From positions 5,778,062 through 5,842,061 of the forward strand of contig OX638379.1 in assembly GCA_951813605.1 (NCBI GenBank): 64,000 nucleotides of DNA, in the 5' to 3' direction. The notes under the pieces are model-generated. The model was given only the letters and a program-made list of their open reading frames with translations. It made no database searches and had not been told where the DNA came from. The translations under genes were made by a program, and so were the position numbers. Numbering within the stretch: the stretch's first letter is position 1; each line of letters opens with the position of its first letter. The DNA comes from an uncultured Bryobacterales bacterium (GTDB lineage Bacteria > Acidobacteriota > Terriglobia > Bryobacterales > UBA6623). This document shows, in pieces, positions 18,462 through 26,549 of this stretch.

Positions 18462-20957
18462 ATGTCGATCAGCGCATATCCAACCACGGGCAGTAGTCTG
18501 GTCTCCACAGCGAGGGGCCTCGCATTGGTCGGCTTCTGCATTCTCTGCCCGACAGTGCTGCCGGCTCAGGTGGTGGAGGTTTCGGGAAGCCACGAGCACG
18601 CCGACTGGCCCTCGGCCGCATTCGCGCCCAACGGAGACCTTTGGGTCACTTGGACGGCCTATGACGGCAAGGGGGCCGACGCGATCCGGGCCCGGAAGCG
18701 CTCCGAATCCGAGTGGGAAGAAGCCGTGACTGTAAGTCCGAGAGCAGGCGACTACCTCAAGACGGCGCTCGCTATCCAGCCGGGCGGCCGCGTCTGGATT
18801 GCCTGGGCGGCTCAAGTGGATGGCAACTTTGACCTCTATGGGAGAAGCTGGCACGAGGGTCGATGGGGCCCCGTCGCTTGCCTGACGACCAATCCCCAAC
18901 CGGATATCCATCACCGTCTGGTGGCAGATTCGAATGGCCTGGTGCACCTCGTCTGGCAGTCCTTTCGGACAGGCGACGCGAACATCTACCTGAAGACCCA
19001 TGACGGACGCCGCTGGTCCGCCCCTGTCGCCGTCACAACCCACGAAGCGAATGACTGGGAGCCGGCTGTCGCGCTCGATGCCCAAGACCGTCTTTTCGTC
19101 GTCTACGACACGTACCGTCACGGTGACTACGACGTCTATCTGAGGGTCTTGGAGGATGGCCAGCTGTCTCCGGAGTACCCGATCGCGAACTCGCCGAACT
19201 TCGAAGCGCGGGCTAGCGTCGCGGTCGATCGCGAGGGCCGGGCTTGGATTGCCTGGGACGACCAGGGCCCGAAATGGGCACTCGACAAGCCAAGCTGGAC
19301 AAGGGAGAGCAAGCGCGGCGACTGGGGCGAGCCGCCGCCTTGGAGCGCGGAGAACTCCGTTGGACGATTCGTCAGCCTGCGCTACTCCCAGAAGATCGGC
19401 CTAGCGGTATTTGCGGGCGGCGAACGCTGGGCCCCGGCGGGCTCTCTCGAAGACGCCATGAGCGGCGATTTCGCCTTGTCCTACGAGATTCCCCAGATGA
19501 CGGTTGACTCGACCGGCACGCCGCGCCTGTTCCTTCGACGATGGGTGCCACGCAACGATGGCGGCAGTATGCAGGAGCGGCCTGGCGCGTGGAATGTGCA
19601 TGCGATGACTTACTTGGGAGACCGATGGTCCGCGCCGGAACGACTGGAGGGCAGCGCCGGGAGCAACGACCAGCGGGTTTCGACAGCTACCGACGAGGAG
19701 GGAAGAACGTGGATCGCCTACCCGGCGGACGACCGGTGGCATCCAAGCGGCCCCGTCATTCAGAGGGACGACAGACCCATCGGAAGAATCCGCGTGAATT
19801 CTGTCGACTCGGTGGAACCATCACGCCCTGAACTGAACCCGTTCGAACAACCCGCGGTCTCGCGCCCTTTCGGCAGGACAGCCTGGACAGATCGCCGGCA
19901 CACCATCGCCGCCGCCGAAAAGCGCTACCAGCTCTTCTGGGGAGACCTGCACCGGCACACAGAGATCAGCACGGACGGCGGCTTCGACGGCACCCTGTGG
20001 GACATGTATCGCTACGCGCTCGACGCGGCCGAATTGGACTTCGTCGCCTCGACCGATCATTTCTACGGCGGAGACGGAGCCATCGGGCGTCCGGAGGACC
20101 GCAGCTATGACTGGTGGCGAACCCAGAAACTGGCTGACGCGTTCCACGTGCGAGGGCGTTTCGCCCCGCTATTCGGATACGAGCGCTCGATCCGATGGCC
20201 GTACGGGCACCGGAACATCATCAACCTGCACCGCGGGACAACTACGGTTAACCGAACAACCCCGCGAGAGCGCGAGAGCGAGGAGTTCCCGAGGGAGCCC
20301 GACGAACTGCGCCTTTGGGAAGAGCTGCGCGGCCAGGACGCGATCAGCATCCCCCATACGATCGCCGGCGGAGGCGGCACGGACTTCTCCTACAACGACC
20401 CGGCTATGGAGCCGTTGCTGGAAATCTACCAAGGATGCCGCATGAGTTACGAGGCGTCTGGGGCGCCGCGAGTCAACTCGGCCGAGCGATACGAGGACGG
20501 CTTGGCCCGGAGCGCCTTGGGCAGAGGCTACAAGATCGGATTCATCGCATCGTCCGATCACCGCTCGACACACATCTCCTATGCCGCTGTCTACGCTGAC
20601 GAGCCGACACGAGAAGGGATCTTCCGCGCTCTTCAACAGCGCCACGCTTACGCGGCGACGGACAACATCGTGGTCGATGTGCGCGTCGGCGATGCCATCA
20701 TGGGCGACTCGATACAGACCGGACAGAAGCCGGAAGTCCAAGTGACGGTCAGGGGTACTGGTCCGATTCACGACATTCAGATCATCAAGGACAACACCTA
20801 CGTATATTCGGTAAGGCCGGGAGTCCGCGAAACGTCGTTCACATTCCGCGACGCAGACGCAAGTCCCGGTGAGAGCTACTACTACGTCCGAATTCAGCAA
20901 GAGGACGGACAGATGGCTTGGGCGTCGCCGATCTGGGTCGACTATCGGCCGGACTAG
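18462..20957 (+). CDS. DUF3604 exported protein (PHP-like), longer paralogue
   Basis: From ATG 18462 the product is 831 aa, with a signal peptide (ARGLALVGFCILCPTVLPAQ) and an upstream purine-rich ribosome site; the longest frame (from 18381) has no such support. The N-terminal half has propeller-type repeats (GDLWVTWTAYDGKGAD, GRVWIAWAAQVDGNFDLYGR, GLVHLVWQSF). The C-terminal DUF3604 domain has metal-ligand candidates in FWGDLHRHTEISTDGG near residue 490, FVASTDHFYGGDG near 530 and FIASSDHRSTH near 690, and ends in a beta-sandwich shared with the 13899 paralogue (YYYVRIQQEDGQMAWASPIW). Substrate and role are unknown. Confidence 0.87.
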   Translation: MSISAYPTTGSSLVSTARGLALVGFCILCPTVLPAQVVEVSGSHEHADWPSAAFAPNGDLWVTWTAYDGKGADAIRARKRSESEWEEAVTVSPRAGDYLKTALAIQPGGRVWIAWAAQVDGNFDLYGRSWHEGRWGPVACLTTNPQPDIHHRLVADSNGLVHLVWQSFRTGDANIYLKTHDGRRWSAPVAVTTHEANDWEPAVALDAQDRLFVVYDTYRHGDYDVYLRVLEDGQLSPEYPIANSPNFEARASVAVDREGRAWIAWDDQGPKWALDKPSWTRESKRGDWGEPPPWSAENSVGRFVSLRYSQKIGLAVFAGGERWAPAGSLEDAMSGDFALSYEIPQMTVDSTGTPRLFLRRWVPRNDGGSMQERPGAWNVHAMTYLGDRWSAPERLEGSAGSNDQRVSTATDEEGRTWIAYPADDRWHPSGPVIQRDDRPIGRIRVNSVDSVEPSRPELNPFEQPAVSRPFGRTAWTDRRHTIAAAEKRYQLFWGDLHRHTEISTDGGFDGTLWDMYRYALDAAELDFVASTDHFYGGDGAIGRPEDRSYDWWRTQKLADAFHVRGRFAPLFGYERSIRWPYGHRNIINLHRGTTTVNRTTPRERESEEFPREPDELRLWEELRGQDAISIPHTIAGGGGTDFSYNDPAMEPLLEIYQGCRMSYEASGAPRVNSAERYEDGLARSALGRGYKIGFIASSDHRSTHISYAAVYADEPTREGIFRALQQRHAYAATDNIVVDVRVGDAIMGDSIQTGQKPEVQVTVRGTGPIHDIQIIKDNTYVYSVRPGVRETSFTFRDADASPGESYYYVRIQQEDGQMAWASPIWVDYRPD

Positions 20958-21168
20958 CTTCTGTGCGAGAAGGATCCGTCAGTGTTGCGACGCGACCGAG
21001 CCGGAATCCGTATTCCGGGATCCGCTGGGCGGTCCAAGCGCCAACGATCTCAGCTACGGGGACGGAAGGACCCTCGATGATCGGCTCGACCATCCATTCG
21101 GCACCGAGATCAGAAACCGAGTTAAACTGGATCGCGCTGGTCGGGACACGTCGACCGGGCGTTTATTC

Positions 21169-21741
21169 ATGGCACTGCCGGCACTGGTATCACTCTTGGC
21201 GCTCAGCGTCTCGGCCATGGCGTCATACGGCCAGGACGTGTCCGTTCTTGTGGCTTACCACTCGCAATCCGGGAATACCGAGGCCATGGCAGAGGCGCTT
21301 GCGGAGGGCGCCAGGAGTGGGGGCGCGGATGTTGCCGTGAAGCGGATCGGAGAGGTCACCCAAGAGGACCTCGAAGCCGCGGACGGCGTGGCGCTGGGTT
21401 CGCCGGTCCACATGGGTGACGCTTCGGTCGAGGTCCGAAAGGCTCTCGTGGACTGGGCTTACGAATTGGGATTCTGGCGCAGCCGTGGCTTGATGAACAA
21501 GGCGTGCGCGGTGTTCGCCACCGGCGGCGCGCCATCAAACGGCAAGGAATTCACGATGCTCAGCATGGCCCTCGGCATGTTGCAGTACGGCATGGTCCTA
21601 GTGACGCCCTACGGGGGCCTCGGGGCTTCCGCCACGACAGGCATCCCGGAGCACGAGAAGGGCGTCGGAGAACACGAAATCGAAGAAGCGCGAAAGCTCG
21701 GGGCGCGATTGGTCGAGGTCGCTCGGCTCCTGAAAGAGTGA
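21169..21741 (+). CDS. WrbA-like flavodoxin, possibly exported
   Basis: A 190-aa flavodoxin-fold protein. The FMN phosphate-binding loop is LVAYHSQSGNTEAMAEAL, and SPVHMGDASVEVRKALVDW plus FATGGAPSNGKEFTMLSM match the NAD(P)H:quinone oxidoreductase (WrbA) type. The start at 21169 gives a short hydrophobic N-terminus (ALPALVSLLALSVSAMASYGQ) that reads as a signal peptide. A start at 21217 would give a normal cytoplasmic flavodoxin. An exported flavodoxin would be unusual because FMN is cytosolic. No ribosome site decides between the two. It converges with panE, 5 nt apart. Confidence 0.8.
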   Translation: MALPALVSLLALSVSAMASYGQDVSVLVAYHSQSGNTEAMAEALAEGARSGGADVAVKRIGEVTQEDLEAADGVALGSPVHMGDASVEVRKALVDWAYELGFWRSRGLMNKACAVFATGGAPSNGKEFTMLSMALGMLQYGMVLVTPYGGLGASATTGIPEHEKGVGEHEIEEARKLGARLVEVARLLKE

Positions 21742-21746
21742 ACGCA

Positions 21747-22712
21747 TCAGGTGGCCGTTCTGGGGCCTACGTTCTCGAATGCCAAGTCCCCGCGGGCCCG
21801 CAGTTCGCCGGGCAGGAGTGCTGCATAGAGCGCGTCCAGGATTGGAGTGGAGACGCCGCCTTCCCTGCCGTACCGGCACGCCGCGCCTAGCTGCTCATAG
21901 AGCTCGGAGCTGTCCCCTCGGTCGAGATCGCGATGCATCGAGGCTGTCGTGTCCGGAGGGAGCTTGCCGTACCGATTGATCTGCTCGGCGGCGTAACCGT
22001 CGGGAATCACAGCACCGTGGGCCCGTCCGACGGCCCCGATCTCATTGCCAGCTGCCTCCAGCAGATCGCGGGTCTCCGGCACGCCGAGCAAGACTCCCAG
22101 GGGTGCGCGGGCGGCGGCCCCGACTGATCCGACCGAGCAGACCATCAGCAGCTTCTTCCACATCTCGGTCCAGATATCTTCCGATGCGTCGATGGTCATC
22201 CCGCCGACCGAAGACAGTGCATCCACGACCCGGCCAACGCGCCGTGACGTGCCACCCTGGCGTTCGCCGCAGGAGATCGAGGGCCTTAGGCCCATGTGGA
22301 GAATATTGCCTGGCGAGACCCGCTCGGCGAATATTCGGCTCAATCCTCCCAGCACGCGTTCCGGCCCCAGCACCTCGCAAAGCGTGGCGGGAGCATCGAC
22401 TCCGTTCTGCAAGGGGATGGCGATCGTGCCCGGCCCCGCCAAGGGACGGGCCAGCTCGGCCGCCTCGCGGACGTGCTCGGCCTTGCATGCGAAGAACAGG
22501 ACATCGGGTGGAGGACTTGCCGCCGTGCCGTCGAGGACATTCGGGGAGGGCACGACGACGTCGCCCAGCGGGCTTCGCACGGACAGGCCCCGCGAGCGCA
22601 ATACGCGAGCGCTTCCGGGGCGCAGCAAGAAGGACACATCCAGGCCGACTGCCGCGATCCGTGCTCCAAAATACCCGCCAACAGCCCCCGCCCCCACGAA
22701 AACGATTCTCAT
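21747..22712 (-). CDS. panE: 2-dehydropantoate 2-reductase (ketopantoate reductase)
   Basis: The 321-aa enzyme reduces ketopantoate to pantoate with NADPH, a step of pantothenate and CoA synthesis. The N-terminal Rossmann fold shows the dinucleotide motif IVFVGAGAVGGYFGARIA. Family features follow: CKAEHVREAAELARP near 75-90, PLQNGVDAPATL with the conserved Asn near 100, and the C-terminal helical domain with ASMHRDLDRGDSSELYEQLG (the SS motif and catalytic-region Lys/Asp area). A GGAG ribosome site precedes the ATG. Several PanE-like proteins act on other 2-ketoacids, so exact substrate is assumed. Confidence 0.85.
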   Translation of the reverse strand: MRIVFVGAGAVGGYFGARIAAVGLDVSFLLRPGSARVLRSRGLSVRSPLGDVVVPSPNVLDGTAASPPPDVLFFACKAEHVREAAELARPLAGPGTIAIPLQNGVDAPATLCEVLGPERVLGGLSRIFAERVSPGNILHMGLRPSISCGERQGGTSRRVGRVVDALSSVGGMTIDASEDIWTEMWKKLLMVCSVGSVGAAARAPLGVLLGVPETRDLLEAAGNEIGAVGRAHGAVIPDGYAAEQINRYGKLPPDTTASMHRDLDRGDSSELYEQLGAACRYGREGGVSTPILDALYAALLPGELRARGDLAFENVGPRTAT

Positions 22713-22837
22713 CCCATAGGCTCCTCTAGAATCATCGGGCGCCGCAATTCAGTGTCTCGCCAAGAACATTACGAGTCCGCAGATTCAGCTTCGCACTCCC
22801 GATCCGCTCATTCGGCGCTCGTCCCGAACCGGGCGGC

Positions 22838-22843
22838 TATACT
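22838..22843 (+). promoter_or_regulatory. candidate -10 box for tRNA-Gln
   Basis: TATACT lies 28 nt before the mature tRNA-Gln. No clear -35 hexamer is seen at the expected distance. Confidence 0.4.
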
Positions 22844-22871
22844 TGGGGTGGCACGCTCGATTCTCCCTTGC

Positions 22872-22945
22872 TGGGAGGTGGTGTAACGGTAACACGGCAG
22901 ACTCTGGATCTGTTTATCGGGGTTCGAATCCCTGCCTCCCAGCCA
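22872..22945 (+). tRNA. tRNA-Gln (anticodon CTG)
   Basis: All four arms fold: acceptor TGGGAGG/CCTCCCA, D-arm GTGTAACGGTAACAC, anticodon loop CTCTGGA (anticodon CTG) and the T-arm GGGGTTCGAATCCCT. Discriminator G and the CCA tail are encoded in the DNA. It reads CAG codons. Confidence 0.95.
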
Positions 22946-23015
22946 AATCGCCGGCGCGCTGGGCATCCCGCCGTCCGGCCTTTCCGGGGCGAAAATCTGG
23001 CCTCAGGGCCGGTGC

Positions 23016-23021
23016 TATGAT
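23016..23021 (+). promoter_or_regulatory. extended -10 box before tRNA-Thr(TGT)
   Basis: TGC-TATGAT forms an extended -10 element, 20 nt upstream of the mature tRNA-Thr. It suggests the Thr-Gly-Thr set has its own promoter, separate from tRNA-Gln. Confidence 0.45.
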
Positions 23022-23041
23022 GAAGCAGCAGGGTCGCTCAG

Positions 23042-23117
<76 letters not shown>

Positions 23118-23210
23118 AACGCGTCTCGCCAGGTATGCAACGCGGCAGGGCCGTCTCCGCCCGGGAACCGGCTGCGCTTTGTCACGGGAGTCCCAGCACG
23201 GCGCGGAACT

Positions 23211-23285
23211 GCGGGAGTAACTCAATGGTAGAGTCACAGCCTTCCAAGCTGTTGGTTGCGGGTTCGATCCCCGTCTCCCGCTCCA
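23211..23285 (+). tRNA. tRNA-Gly (anticodon TCC)
   Basis: Acceptor GCGGGAG/CTCCCGC, D-arm CTCAATGGTAGAG, anticodon loop CTTCCAA (anticodon TCC, reads GGA) and T-arm GCGGGTTCGATCCCCGT. CCA is encoded. Confidence 0.95.
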
Positions 23286-23312
23286 TTCCCCGGCCGCTGG
23301 CCAATCAAACGG

Positions 23313-23388
<76 letters not shown>

Positions 23389-23397
23389 GCCCTTCCG

Positions 23398-23745
23398 CTA
23401 TTCTTCGGAAAGCGCGGAAAGCGCATCCGGCACGAACCCGACGACCACCGTGTCCCCGTGGACGGAAACGGGCCGCTTGATCAGGTTGGGATTCTGGGAC
23501 ATCAGGCGCAACGCCTCCTCGCGAGAAGGAGGGTTCGCTTTCATCTTCATCTGCCGGTAAAGGACGTTCCGCGTATTCAGGAACGGCACATGGTCGCGGG
23601 GTCCGATCAGCTCGTTCAAGTCGCTCGGGCTCAGCCCCTTGTTGAGGTTGACGAGGTCAAGCTGGGCTCCCCGTTCCACTAGGTAACTCCTAGCCTTGCG
23701 ACAGCTCGTTCAGCTGGGCTTGTGGTAAAAGCGGACGTTTGGCAC
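23398..23745 (-). CDS. ArsC/Spx-family protein with in-frame TGA, candidate selenoprotein
   Basis: Read from GTG 23745 through the TGA at 23710-23712, the product is 115 aa, the normal ArsC/Spx length. The N-terminus is VRFYHKPS-U-TSCRKARSYL, where U (residue 12) is the TGA. B. subtilis Spx has PSCTSCRKAR at this place, so the TGA replaces exactly the first cysteine of the CxxC redox motif. The rest is intact: ERGAQLDLVNLNKGLSPSDL, FLNTRN near 55 and NPNLIKRPVSVHGDTVVVGF near 90. A stem-loop that fits the bacterial SECIS rules follows the TGA. A -10-like TACAAT ends 6 nt before the GTG. The alternative is a nonsense mutation in a dying gene. Likely role is thiol-dependent reduction; arsenate as substrate is not shown. 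It faces the tRNA cluster. Confidence 0.72.
23679..23693 (-). promoter_or_regulatory. candidate bacterial SECIS stem-loop
   Basis: Read on the minus strand, CTAGG-AGTTA-CCTAG forms a 5-bp perfect stem (a G-U pair extends it) with a 5-nt loop whose second base is G. The loop starts 21 nt after the TGA. Published bacterial SECIS searches ask for a loop 16-37 nt after the UGA with a G among the first two loop bases and a short upper stem, all of which hold here. Confidence 0.55.
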
Positions 23746-23751
23746 GCATCG

Positions 23752-23769
23752 ATTGTATCTCGGTAAGCT
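23752..23769. promoter_or_regulatory. back-to-back -10 boxes of two divergent genes
   Basis: On the minus strand TACAAT (23752-23757) ends 6 nt before the GTG of the ArsC/Spx gene. On the plus strand TAAGCT (23764-23769) ends 7 nt before the GTG at 23777. The two starts are 31 nt apart, so polymerases may compete. Confidence 0.45.
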
Positions 23770-23776
23770 ACTGACC

Positions 23777-24355
23777 GTGCGGTGGACCCTGGGGAGGAGC
23801 GTTACGGACATCGAACGGATGCTGCTGGTCGAGAGCGGGCCGCGCCCGGATTCCCAGCGACTGGTGCCCCTCTTGCGCCAATCGATTTGCGGGGAAGCGC
23901 CGATTGACCTGTTCACCTGCCTGCCGGACTCGCCAGAGGGGCTCGGCTCGGACAGCCGCGCTTGGAGGACCTACTACGCGACGAGCCATTCCGAGCGCTG
24001 GAAGATGTTTCGCGCGTTGCGGCGGGAGCGTCACGCGGCGGCCGCCATTCTATGCACCGACAGTCCTCTACTAGGGGTCTGGAAAATCGTCCTCGCCTTG
24101 CTGCTTCCGGCCAAGATCCTGCTCGTGGAAGAGGGCAGCAGATTCTTCTGGATGGACCGGCGCAACTGGCGGAAGGCGGTGCAGCTCGGCATCTCGCGCA
24201 GCGGAATCACCAATCCCGAATTCGTCCGCAAGTTGGCTCACATGGCGTTCCTTCCATTCGGGCTCTGCGTGCTGTTGGCGTTCGCCGCGAAGGTGCATTT
24301 CCGGCGCCTCTTACGGGCGACGAGGATGGTGCGCCGCACCGAGACTTCCCGCTAG
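23777..24355 (+). CDS. conserved hypothetical protein with hydrophobic segments
   Basis: I do not recognise a named family. From GTG 23777 the product is 192 aa (RWTLGRSVTDIERMLLVESGPRP). Visible features are a Rossmann-like start (ERMLLVESG), a DLFTCLPDSPEG segment, AAILCTDSPLLGVWKIVLALLLPAKILLVEEGSRFFWMD in two parts, and a C-terminal hydrophobic helix (MAFLPFGLCVLLAFAAKV). The start was chosen because a -10-like TAAGCT lies 7 nt upstream. The layout (strand, hydrophobic strand pair, membrane helix) recalls proteins near glycan-modifying genes in Acidobacteriota, but no function is claimed. The next gene, a phosphodiesterase-like membrane protein, starts 31 nt downstream. Confidence 0.7.
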   Translation: MRWTLGRSVTDIERMLLVESGPRPDSQRLVPLLRQSICGEAPIDLFTCLPDSPEGLGSDSRAWRTYYATSHSERWKMFRALRRERHAAAAILCTDSPLLGVWKIVLALLLPAKILLVEEGSRFFWMDRRNWRKAVQLGISRSGITNPEFVRKLAHMAFLPFGLCVLLAFAAKVHFRRLLRATRMVRRTETSR

Positions 24356-24386
24356 GCCGTACCGCCCTGCCGCTACCATGGTGTCT

Positions 24387-26483
24387 ATGGGCCCATGGCG
24401 ATCCATGCTACTCGCGGCGTCGCTTCTGGCTGCCGGGCCGCTGGAAGCGTACGTCGGGCCTGGAGCCGGATTCGCGTTCGTTGGATCTCTGTTCAGCCTG
24501 CTGGCTGCGTTCTTGGCCGGCGCGTTCGCCTTGCTCGTCCTTCCATTCCGCATGGCATGGCGGGCCGCGAGAGGCGCCCAAGGCTACCGCAAGGCGAGAA
24601 TCCGCAAGCTGATCTTCCTCGGACTGGATGGCCTGGAGCCGGATCTTGTGGAGCGATACCTCGCGGAAGGCAAATTGCCCAATCTCCACGCTCTGCGCGC
24701 GCAGGGCCGCTATAGCCGCCTGAGAACGACCTTCCCTCCCCTGTCTCCCGTGGCTTGGGCAACGTTTGCCACGGGGTCGAACCCCGGAAAGCACAACCTA
24801 TTTGACTTCCTGAACCGCAACCTCCGGTCCTACCTCCCCGAGCTGTCCTCATCCCGGGTCCGCCAGCCCGCGAGAGTCTGGAAGCTCGGCCGCTGGCGGG
24901 TGCCGCTCGGCAAGCCAACCGTCGAGATGCGTCGCAAGAGCAGGTCCTTCTGGGCTCTGCTCGGCGACAACCTGATCTCGTCGACAATCCTTCGGGTCCC
25001 GATCACGTTCCCCCCGGAGCCCTTCGAGGGGCGCCTGCTTTCCGCCATGTGCACGCCCGACCTGCTCGGCACGCAAGGCAGCTTCCAGCTGTTCACGAAT
25101 GCGCCGGCCGAAACCGAGTTCGAAGAGGCGGGCGCGTGCTATCCGCTTCGCGAGGAAGGCGATTGCTTCGCGGGCGAGGTGCGAGGCCCGGACAACACGA
25201 TCCGGGAAGGCGCGGGCAGCATGCGGATTCCGTTCCGCCTTCGGCTGGACAGCGCAACGGGAGGCGGGCGGTTGCAAATTGCCGGCAAGAGCTTCGACTT
25301 GGCCTCTGATCGATTCACGCCCTGGATTCGGCTCACTTTCCGTGCGGGCCTCGGCATCAAGGTGTCCGGCATCGGCCAATTCCGATTGGCGTCTGTCGAG
25401 CCCGACGTGCGCCTGTACCTGTCGCCGATCGCGATCGACCCCGAGAAGCCGGCGTTGCCGATCTCGCATCCTTCGTTTTACGCGCCCTACTTGGCGAAGC
25501 TGCTGGGCGACTTCTCAACGCTAGGCCTAGCCGAGGACACGTGGGCTCTAAACGAGCGGGTGATCGACGAGGATTCGTTCCTCGAGCAGGCCTACCAGAT
25601 CTGTGCCGAGCGCGAAGCGATGTTCGAATCCGCTCTGGAACGGACCAACAAGGGCGTGGTGGCTTGCGTGTTCGACACTCCGGACCGCGTCCAGCACATG
25701 TTCTACCGCTTCCTCGAGCCCGCGCATCCGGCGCACGCGGCGAACGGCAACTCCCTGGAACGCTATGCCGGCTCGGTCGAGGAGCTGTACGAAAGGATGG
25801 ATCGCATCGTCGGCAAGGCGATGCGCCATGTCGACGAGAGCACGGTGCTATTCGTGCTCTCGGACCATGGCTTCAAGTCGTTCCAGCGCGGCGTCAACCT
25901 CAACGCCTGGCTCGAGCGCGAGGGCTACCTCGCCGTGAAGGACGGCGCGGGCGAGCAAGGCTACCTGCGCGGCGTCGAATGGAGCCGGACACGGGCTTAC
26001 AGCTTCGGCTTGGCGGGGATCTACCTCAATTTGGAGGAACGCGAGAGCCAAGGCATCGTTCCGCGCGCCGAGGCTGACACGCTTTCCGCTGAAATCGCGG
26101 GCAAGCTCACCGGATTGATGGACGAGCAACGCGGCGCCGTCGCGGTGAATCGCGGCTACGCGAAGACGGCAGTTTACAGCGGCCCGTACGTGGAGGCCGC
26201 CCCCGACATCGTGGTGGGCTACAACCCCGGCTATCGCAGCTCCTGGGGCGTCGCTCTCGGCAAGGTGGGCGGACCCGTTTTCGAGGACAACACAAAGGCT
26301 TGGAGCGGCGACCACTGCGTGGATCCGCCGCTGATCCCGGGCGTGGTGTTCTGCAATCGCGACTTCGGGGCGGACGAGCCCGGAATCGAGGACATGGCGC
26401 CAACCGCCATGCGCCTGTTCGGCTTCAAGCCTCCGGCCTACATGGACGGCCGCGATCTCGGCGTGCAAGTTCCGGCCAGCTGA
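24387..26483 (+). CDS. membrane-anchored alkaline phosphatase/phosphodiesterase-like protein
   Basis: About 698 aa. Two N-terminal hydrophobic segments (SMLLAASLLAAGPLEA; FAFVGSLFSLLAAFLAGAFALLVLPF) are followed by a type I phosphodiesterase/nucleotide-pyrophosphatase domain: FLGLDGLEPDLVERYLAEGKLPN (metal Asp), FPPLSPVAWATFATGSNPGKH (Thr likely nucleophile) and VLSDHGFKSFQRGVNLNAWL (metal Asp-His). A third ligand region is WSGDHCVDPPLIPGVVF near the end. The substrate is unknown; members act on nucleotides, phospholipids or glycan phosphates. The start at 24387 is 7 nt after TACCAT; the upstream ATG at 24378 overlaps that box. Confidence 0.85.
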   Translation: MGPWRSMLLAASLLAAGPLEAYVGPGAGFAFVGSLFSLLAAFLAGAFALLVLPFRMAWRAARGAQGYRKARIRKLIFLGLDGLEPDLVERYLAEGKLPNLHALRAQGRYSRLRTTFPPLSPVAWATFATGSNPGKHNLFDFLNRNLRSYLPELSSSRVRQPARVWKLGRWRVPLGKPTVEMRRKSRSFWALLGDNLISSTILRVPITFPPEPFEGRLLSAMCTPDLLGTQGSFQLFTNAPAETEFEEAGACYPLREEGDCFAGEVRGPDNTIREGAGSMRIPFRLRLDSATGGGRLQIAGKSFDLASDRFTPWIRLTFRAGLGIKVSGIGQFRLASVEPDVRLYLSPIAIDPEKPALPISHPSFYAPYLAKLLGDFSTLGLAEDTWALNERVIDEDSFLEQAYQICAEREAMFESALERTNKGVVACVFDTPDRVQHMFYRFLEPAHPAHAANGNSLERYAGSVEELYERMDRIVGKAMRHVDESTVLFVLSDHGFKSFQRGVNLNAWLEREGYLAVKDGAGEQGYLRGVEWSRTRAYSFGLAGIYLNLEERESQGIVPRAEADTLSAEIAGKLTGLMDEQRGAVAVNRGYAKTAVYSGPYVEAAPDIVVGYNPGYRSSWGVALGKVGGPVFEDNTKAWSGDHCVDPPLIPGVVFCNRDFGADEPGIEDMAPTAMRLFGFKPPAYMDGRDLGVQVPAS

Positions 26484-26549
26484 GTCCGGGAGGTCGAGCC
26501 TGAGCGGCGACGGCGGCCTCGGTGTCGCCCTTGCTATCCTTGCGTCACA

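Noticed and set aside
23398..23679. ArsC/Spx gene starting at 23679 as a 93-aa protein
   Set aside because: It would lose the first strand and the whole CxxC region; upstream sequence continues in frame through the TGA with the conserved motif.
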